Assembly: GCF_025060895.1 (NCBI RefSeq)
Contig: NZ_JANZKV010000035.1
Location: 1 to 36,613, forward strand
Direction of reading: 5' to 3'
From: Stieleria sedimenti
GTDB lineage: Bacteria; Planctomycetota; Planctomycetia; Pirellulales; Pirellulaceae
Length of the DNA stretch: 36,613 nt
Shown here: positions 33,478-36,613 of the stretch, one piece after another
Numbering within the stretch: position 1 is the stretch's first letter
How the letters are laid out: the number at the start of each line of letters is the position of its first letter
Translations under genes and position numbers: made by a program
Notes under the pieces: model-generated
Database searches by the model: none
What the model was told of the DNA's origin: nothing
What the model saw: only the letters and a program-made list of their open reading frames with translations

Positions 33478-34791
33478 ATGGCGAAAAAGAAACGGTCTCC
33501 TCGTCGCGGCCCAAGTTCCAATGGACAAGCCGGAAGCGGGGGTGGTAGCAAACCGCGTTCGCGAAGACGGCGACGTGGCGGTGGCAGTGGTAACAACGGT
33601 GCCGGCGCGAGAGATCAGAACATGGATCGCGAGCCCGCGGATATTCCCAGTGACGCGCCGCTGGAAGAGTGCGAGGGGATCCTGGAGCTGCACCCCAACG
33701 GTTACGGGTTCCTCCGCAGCCGAGACAATAATTATTCGCGTGAACGCAGCGATCCGTTTGTCCCCGGAACGATGATCGAGCGATTCGGCTTGCGGCAAGG
33801 TGTCTTCATCAAAGCGATGATGCAGCAAGCCAAACGCCAGCAGGGCCCCCGGATCCGCGAAATCCTGGACGTCGACGGGATGCCGCCGGAGTCCTATCCG
33901 GACGTCAAGAGTTTTGAAACCCTGACCCCGATCAACCCCGAAGAGTGGTTGGTGTTGGAGCGTGGGCAGCGGCCGATCACCAACCGCGTGATCGATTTGC
34001 TTGCACCGCTCGGCAAGGGTCAGCGGGCATTGATCGTTGCGCCGCCTCGAAGCGGGAAAACGGTCATGCTGCAGGACATCGCCAGCGGGATCGCGGCCAA
34101 TCATCCCGATTTGAAATTGATCGTGTTGCTGATCGACGAGCGGCCCGAAGAAGTGACCGACATGCGTCGTAACGTCGTCGGTGGCGAAGTCGTCGCGAGC
34201 AGCTTGGACATGGACGTCGAAAGTCATGTCCGACTGAGCCAATTGGTGATCGATCGTGCCCGGCGACTGGCCGAAATGGGGCAAGACGTTTTCTTGATGC
34301 TCGATTCGATCACGCGACTTGCCCGTGCGTTCAACAAGTGGGTCGGACGCAGCGGCCGAGGCGGGGCGACGATGAGCGGCGGTCTGGACATCAAGGCGAT
34401 GGACATCCCGAAGAAACTGTTCGCCACTGCACGGGCGTTCCAAGAAGGCGGCTCGCTGACGATCGTCGGCACCTGTCTGGTGGACACCAACAGTCGTATG
34501 GACGAGGCGATTTTCCAAGAGTTCAAGGGAACCGGGAACATGGAATTGGTGCTCGATCGCCGCTTGGCAGACCGCCGCGTCTGGCCGTCGATCGACATCA
34601 GCCAGTCGGGAACGCGTCGTGAAGAATTGCTGCACGACGAAGAAACCTACGAAGCAGTGACGATGTTGCGTCGGACGCTTTCCAGCATGCACCCCTGTGA
34701 CGCAATGGAGCAACTGACCAAACAACTCGGTCGATTCGAAAGTAACGACGAGTTCATCAAGCTGATCAGCGGCGCCAAAACGTCGCTGTAG
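33478..34791 (+). CDS. rho: Transcription termination factor Rho
   Basis: From the ATG at 33478 (MAKKKRSPRRGPSSNG) the product has 437 residues. An Arg/Gly-rich basic N-terminal extension (about 1-50) replaces the usual Rho N-terminus start. The cold-shock-like RNA-binding domain is at about 63-125 (GILELHPNGYGFLRS). The RecA-like ATPase has Walker A APPRSGKT (188-195), Walker B VFLMLDS (D276), LLIDERPEEVTDMRR, and the C-terminal signature GTGNMELVLDRRLADRRVWP. Rho is a hexameric RNA translocase that ends transcription. The in-frame start at 33406 would add 24 residues unlike Rho; the chosen start gives the normal MAKKKR type leader. Confidence 0.97.
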   Translation: MAKKKRSPRRGPSSNGQAGSGGGSKPRSRRRRRGGGSGNNGAGARDQNMDREPADIPSDAPLEECEGILELHPNGYGFLRSRDNNYSRERSDPFVPGTMIERFGLRQGVFIKAMMQQAKRQQGPRIREILDVDGMPPESYPDVKSFETLTPINPEEWLVLERGQRPITNRVIDLLAPLGKGQRALIVAPPRSGKTVMLQDIASGIAANHPDLKLIVLLIDERPEEVTDMRRNVVGGEVVASSLDMDVESHVRLSQLVIDRARRLAEMGQDVFLMLDSITRLARAFNKWVGRSGRGGATMSGGLDIKAMDIPKKLFATARAFQEGGSLTIVGTCLVDTNSRMDEAIFQEFKGTGNMELVLDRRLADRRVWPSIDISQSGTRREELLHDEETYEAVTMLRRTLSSMHPCDAMEQLTKQLGRFESNDEFIKLISGAKTSL

Positions 34792-34813
34792 GGTGATTGG
34801 TTTCAGGTTTCAG

Positions 34814-34858
34814 GTTTCAAGTTCGGAGTACCCCAACTTGGAACGTGGAACTTGAAAC
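34814..34858 (+). terminator. Inverted repeat after rho
   Basis: GTTTCAAGTTC (34814-34824) and GAACTTGAAAC (34848-34858) are a perfect 11-bp inverted pair around 23 nt, starting 23 bp past the rho stop. A short tandem of GGTTTCA precedes it. There is no strong T-tract, so termination is plausible but not certain. Confidence 0.5.
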
Positions 34859-34877
34859 GCTAGACTGGATTTGTGCC

Positions 34878-34960
34878 GGAGGATAAGCGAATTGGTGAGC
34901 GGCCTCACTGGAACTGAGGTACCCCGTAAGGGGCTGCGGGTTCGAGTCCCGTGTCCTCCG
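34878..34960 (+). tRNA. tRNA-Ser(GGA)
   Basis: The 83-nt class II tRNA has acceptor GGAGGAT with GTCCTCC and discriminator G. The anticodon arm is CCTCA-CTGGAAC-TGAGG with anticodon GGA, the variable arm CCCC-GTAA-GGGG, and the T-arm GCGGG-TTCGAGT-CCCGT. The D-arm (GCGAATTGGTGAGCGG) is short and imperfect. CCA is not encoded. It reads UCC and UCU. Confidence 0.83.
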
Positions 34961-34969
34961 CTCGTTTGG

Positions 34970-34990
34970 GCCCGTGATTTACGGGCTTTC
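34970..34990 (+). terminator. Intrinsic terminator after tRNA-Ser
   Basis: GCCCGT (34970-34975), loop GATTT, ACGGGC (34981-34986), then TTTC. A short GC stem with a brief T-run 9 nt after the tRNA fits a factor-independent terminator. Confidence 0.6.
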
Positions 34991-35155
34991 TGAATCTTCG
35001 TCCTCATCGGACGGAATCAGCGAATCCAGCATGTCACCCAAAGTGGCACCCTGGACGCGCCACAAAGCGTCGCCAGTGCGGTCAGCATTGAGACCTACGT
35101 AATACTTGAGGGTGGTTTCAATCGACTGATGCCGCAGCATCACTTTCGGAGCCGA
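34979..35155 (-). pseudogene. C-terminal remnant of a tyrosine recombinase (integrase)
   Basis: The 58-residue minus-strand frame begins after a stop at 35156-35158 with SAPKVMLRHQSIETTLKYYV, the conserved C-terminal signature of phage-type integrases: the histidine of the (L/M)xRH box and the nucleophile tyrosine in KYYVGL. It continues ADRTGDALWRV and ends in an acidic tail, DEDEDSESP. Everything upstream (the catalytic Arg, Lys and N-terminal domains) is missing. The stump ends 19 bp from the tRNA-Ser 3' end, the classical attachment-site position, so it looks like the scar of an excised or decayed island. Confidence 0.82.
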
Positions 35156-35469
35156 TCAAGCTCCACAGGTCTTACCAATGGGCTTACGCAGTGGCGCTCT
35201 GCAAGGCGGTCTCAGCTAGCTGCCTTCCTCTCCCCGACTCATCGATGATGATCCGCGGACGCGTCCCGGTTCTGTGCGCGGTGCACGCCTTCCATGACCG
35301 CTAATAAAACCGCGATGCGATGTTGATCAGGTTGTAGAATGCCCCACTGACGTTGAAGTGGGAAACCTTGACGCGTCACTTTTGATGCAGTGCACCAGTC
35401 GCTGCTGAATTCAGGGCGATCCAAAAAGGTCCCGCCGACCGCCGAATCAACCCTTGCCCCTGACGCAAC
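35156..35469. other. Region between integrase stump and next gene; no recognised gene
   Basis: A minus-strand frame spans it but mainly mirrors the gene at 35470-35877. This 314-bp stretch may be the residue of the former island. No recognisable protein fragment was identified. Confidence 0.4.
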
Positions 35470-35877
35470 ATGACCGAGAGTCTTTCTGACGACGGGAACC
35501 CGAAACACAACCCCTTTCATCCGCCGGTTGCGATGGAAACGGGCCGGCAGCGACGATCGCTGGTGTACCTGTTTGCTTGTTTGCTGTGGTGCGGCCTGGC
35601 GATCAAGATCATGGTTCTCCGTCCGGCCATGCGTTCGATTTTCGAGGACTTCGAAGTTCAATTGCCGGTGTTGACCCGTTGGCTGCTGCATTCGGGCTTC
35701 AGCGCTCTGCTCCTCTTCATCGCCATCGGGCTCGTCTGCGTTCCACTGTTCTTGGGTGCAGGTGAAACGCGTCGTCGGATCGGCTGGTACGCGATCGCCC
35801 TGGCGCTGGTCGTGTTCGTCCTGCTGGTGATCGGCTTCGGGCTGCCGCTTTTCAGTCTGATGCAAGCACTGTCTTGA
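35470..35877 (+). CDS. Membrane protein with NPFHPP N-terminus
   Basis: The 135-residue protein begins MTESLSDDGNPKHNPFHPPV, again with an NP(Y/F)xPP-like motif, followed by three hydrophobic segments (about 30-48, 72-96 and 104-130). The loop RPAMRSIFEDFEVQLPVLTR resembles the FxDFxxxLPxLT segment that occurs in GspF-like and other planctomycete membrane proteins. It is inner-membrane; function unknown. Its 3' end overlaps the next gene tail to tail by 26 bp. Confidence 0.75.
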   Translation: MTESLSDDGNPKHNPFHPPVAMETGRQRRSLVYLFACLLWCGLAIKIMVLRPAMRSIFEDFEVQLPVLTRWLLHSGFSALLLFIAIGLVCVPLFLGAGETRRRIGWYAIALALVVFVLLVIGFGLPLFSLMQALS

Positions 35878-36550
35878 CGTCTCCAGTGCTCCGTCCAAAT
35901 CTAAATGAACGGTTGCGTTGGTCGAGCCATCGCAGCAGTTCGTGCAGTCGCGCCGACTGGTCTTCCGAGATTTTGCCTTCGTTGCATAGGCCAAGCACGG
36001 CGCCTTGGGCGAAGGCGTGTCCGGAGAGCGCGCGTTTGAGCTGGCTGATCGCGAGCGCTCGATCGATTCGACCTTCAAATCTCCCATGAGTCGCTTGTGC
36101 TAGACCGCCGAGCAAATCCATTGCCCCGCGACAGGCGATCGAGGGGAATGAACCGGGCGAAGCATTGTCCGCCGGCAAATCCATGAACTGCATCAGCAGC
36201 GTTTCCGCCTTGATCACCGTTGGGTGTTTCTCGTCACCAGCAGTGACTTCGTCGTCGGGTTCGATTGCGTCAAAGAGATCATCGATGGGACCATCTTCGC
36301 AGCGCGTTGCCAAACCTTCTTTCTGCATCGCCAGATCGAACGCGTCGCCGTCGGACATCCCCAAAGCCATCGCTTCCTCGATCCAGCGGGCCATCCGCTC
36401 GCTGCGCAGGTCGTTCTTCCTCCTCAGCCGATCCATTTCGTCGACTTCGTCTTCCAGACTCTGCTCCATCCATTCGGGGACATCCGTTGGAGGATCCGGT
36501 TTCAGCCCGCCGACCATTTTCTGATGAACCAGCGTCGCGATCCGCTGCAC
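35852..36550 (-). CDS. Uncharacterised cytoplasmic protein
   Basis: From the GTG at 36550 the product has 232 residues with no signal or membrane segment. The N-terminal third is helical and charged (WMEQSLEDEVDEMDRLRRKN), the middle is acidic (DDLFDAIEPDDEVTAGDEK), and the C-terminal part is a helical domain (AMDLLGGLAQATHGRFEGRI, AISQLKRALSGHAFAQGAV). No family is recognised. The frame stays open up to a TAA at the very window edge, so the start could lie anywhere between; SGLSKEAAEDPNIVASR upstream of the GTG looks protein-like. Confidence 0.65.
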   Translation of the reverse strand: MQRIATLVHQKMVGGLKPDPPTDVPEWMEQSLEDEVDEMDRLRRKNDLRSERMARWIEEAMALGMSDGDAFDLAMQKEGLATRCEDGPIDDLFDAIEPDDEVTAGDEKHPTVIKAETLLMQFMDLPADNASPGSFPSIACRGAMDLLGGLAQATHGRFEGRIDRALAISQLKRALSGHAFAQGAVLGLCNEGKISEDQSARLHELLRWLDQRNRSFRFGRSTGDVKTVLASD

Positions 36551-36613
36551 GCGTGATGCGACAATGTTCGGGTCCTCGGCCGCCTCTTTGCTGAGCCCGG
36601 AGCGACGGTCTTA

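Noticed and set aside
35239-36087. A 282-codon minus-strand frame
   Set aside because: It is Gln/Arg/His-rich and antisense to the membrane protein at 35470-35877; it has no recognisable domain.

Overview
The window looks like chromosomal DNA of a marine planctomycete, most likely a Pirellulaceae (Rhodopirellula-like) bacterium. The grounds are: secreted algal-polysaccharide hydrolases with a sulfatase; an ECF sigma factor next to a giant Ser/Thr kinase carrying a formylglycine-generating-enzyme-like domain; several tiny membrane proteins starting MNPYxPP; weak Shine-Dalgarno signals; and many dispersed palindromic intergenic repeats. This assignment is an inference, because no rRNA is present.

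Region 1 (1-11.7 kb) is a red-algal galactan (agar/porphyran-type) degradation locus, all on the + strand. It holds a PAS-AraC regulator cut by the window edge, a DUF5060/DUF4038-type secreted glycosidase, a 1462-residue protein that appears to fuse a GH86 and a GH50 agarase/porphyranase, an S1 sulfatase and a GH16 galactanase. The last three are separated by only 20 nt each and probably form one operon. Three arrays of an approximately 112-bp palindromic tandem repeat are interleaved with it. Between the first two arrays lies a REP-associated tyrosine transposase (RAYT, HUH/Y1). Arrays B and C end in the same flank just upstream of the DUF5060 and GH86-GH50 genes.

Region 2 (11.9-17.5 kb) holds minus-strand genes: a zinc-ribbon membrane protein, an RDD protein, a secreted class 3 lipase, two tiny membrane proteins too short for usual ORF calling, a DUF1963-like protein, a SUKH (SMI1/KNR4) protein and an NPYSPP membrane protein. 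Several large hairpin repeats sit between them.

Region 3 (18-25.3 kb) holds a truncated small gene, the kinase/SUMF/alpha-beta-hydrolase fusion with its ECF sigma factor, a secreted protein of two tandem copies of one domain, and another tiny MNPYQPP protein.

Region 4 (25.8-32.1 kb) holds tRNA-Leu(CAA), an Uma2-type nuclease pseudogene with an internal deletion, a DUF4870 protein, an MBL-fold hydrolase, an STN-like secreted protein, a HEAT/TPR protein, a small membrane protein and a thioredoxin-YHS fusion.

Region 5 (32.1-36.6 kb) holds large palindromes, transcription terminator Rho, tRNA-Ser(GGA) with the C-terminal stump of a tyrosine recombinase at its 3' side (a probable island scar), and two uncharacterised genes that overlap tail to tail.

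The most striking points are the GH86-GH50 fusion, the RAYT-associated 112-bp arrays inside the galactan locus, and at least five different palindromic repeat families, several of which abut gene 3' ends.
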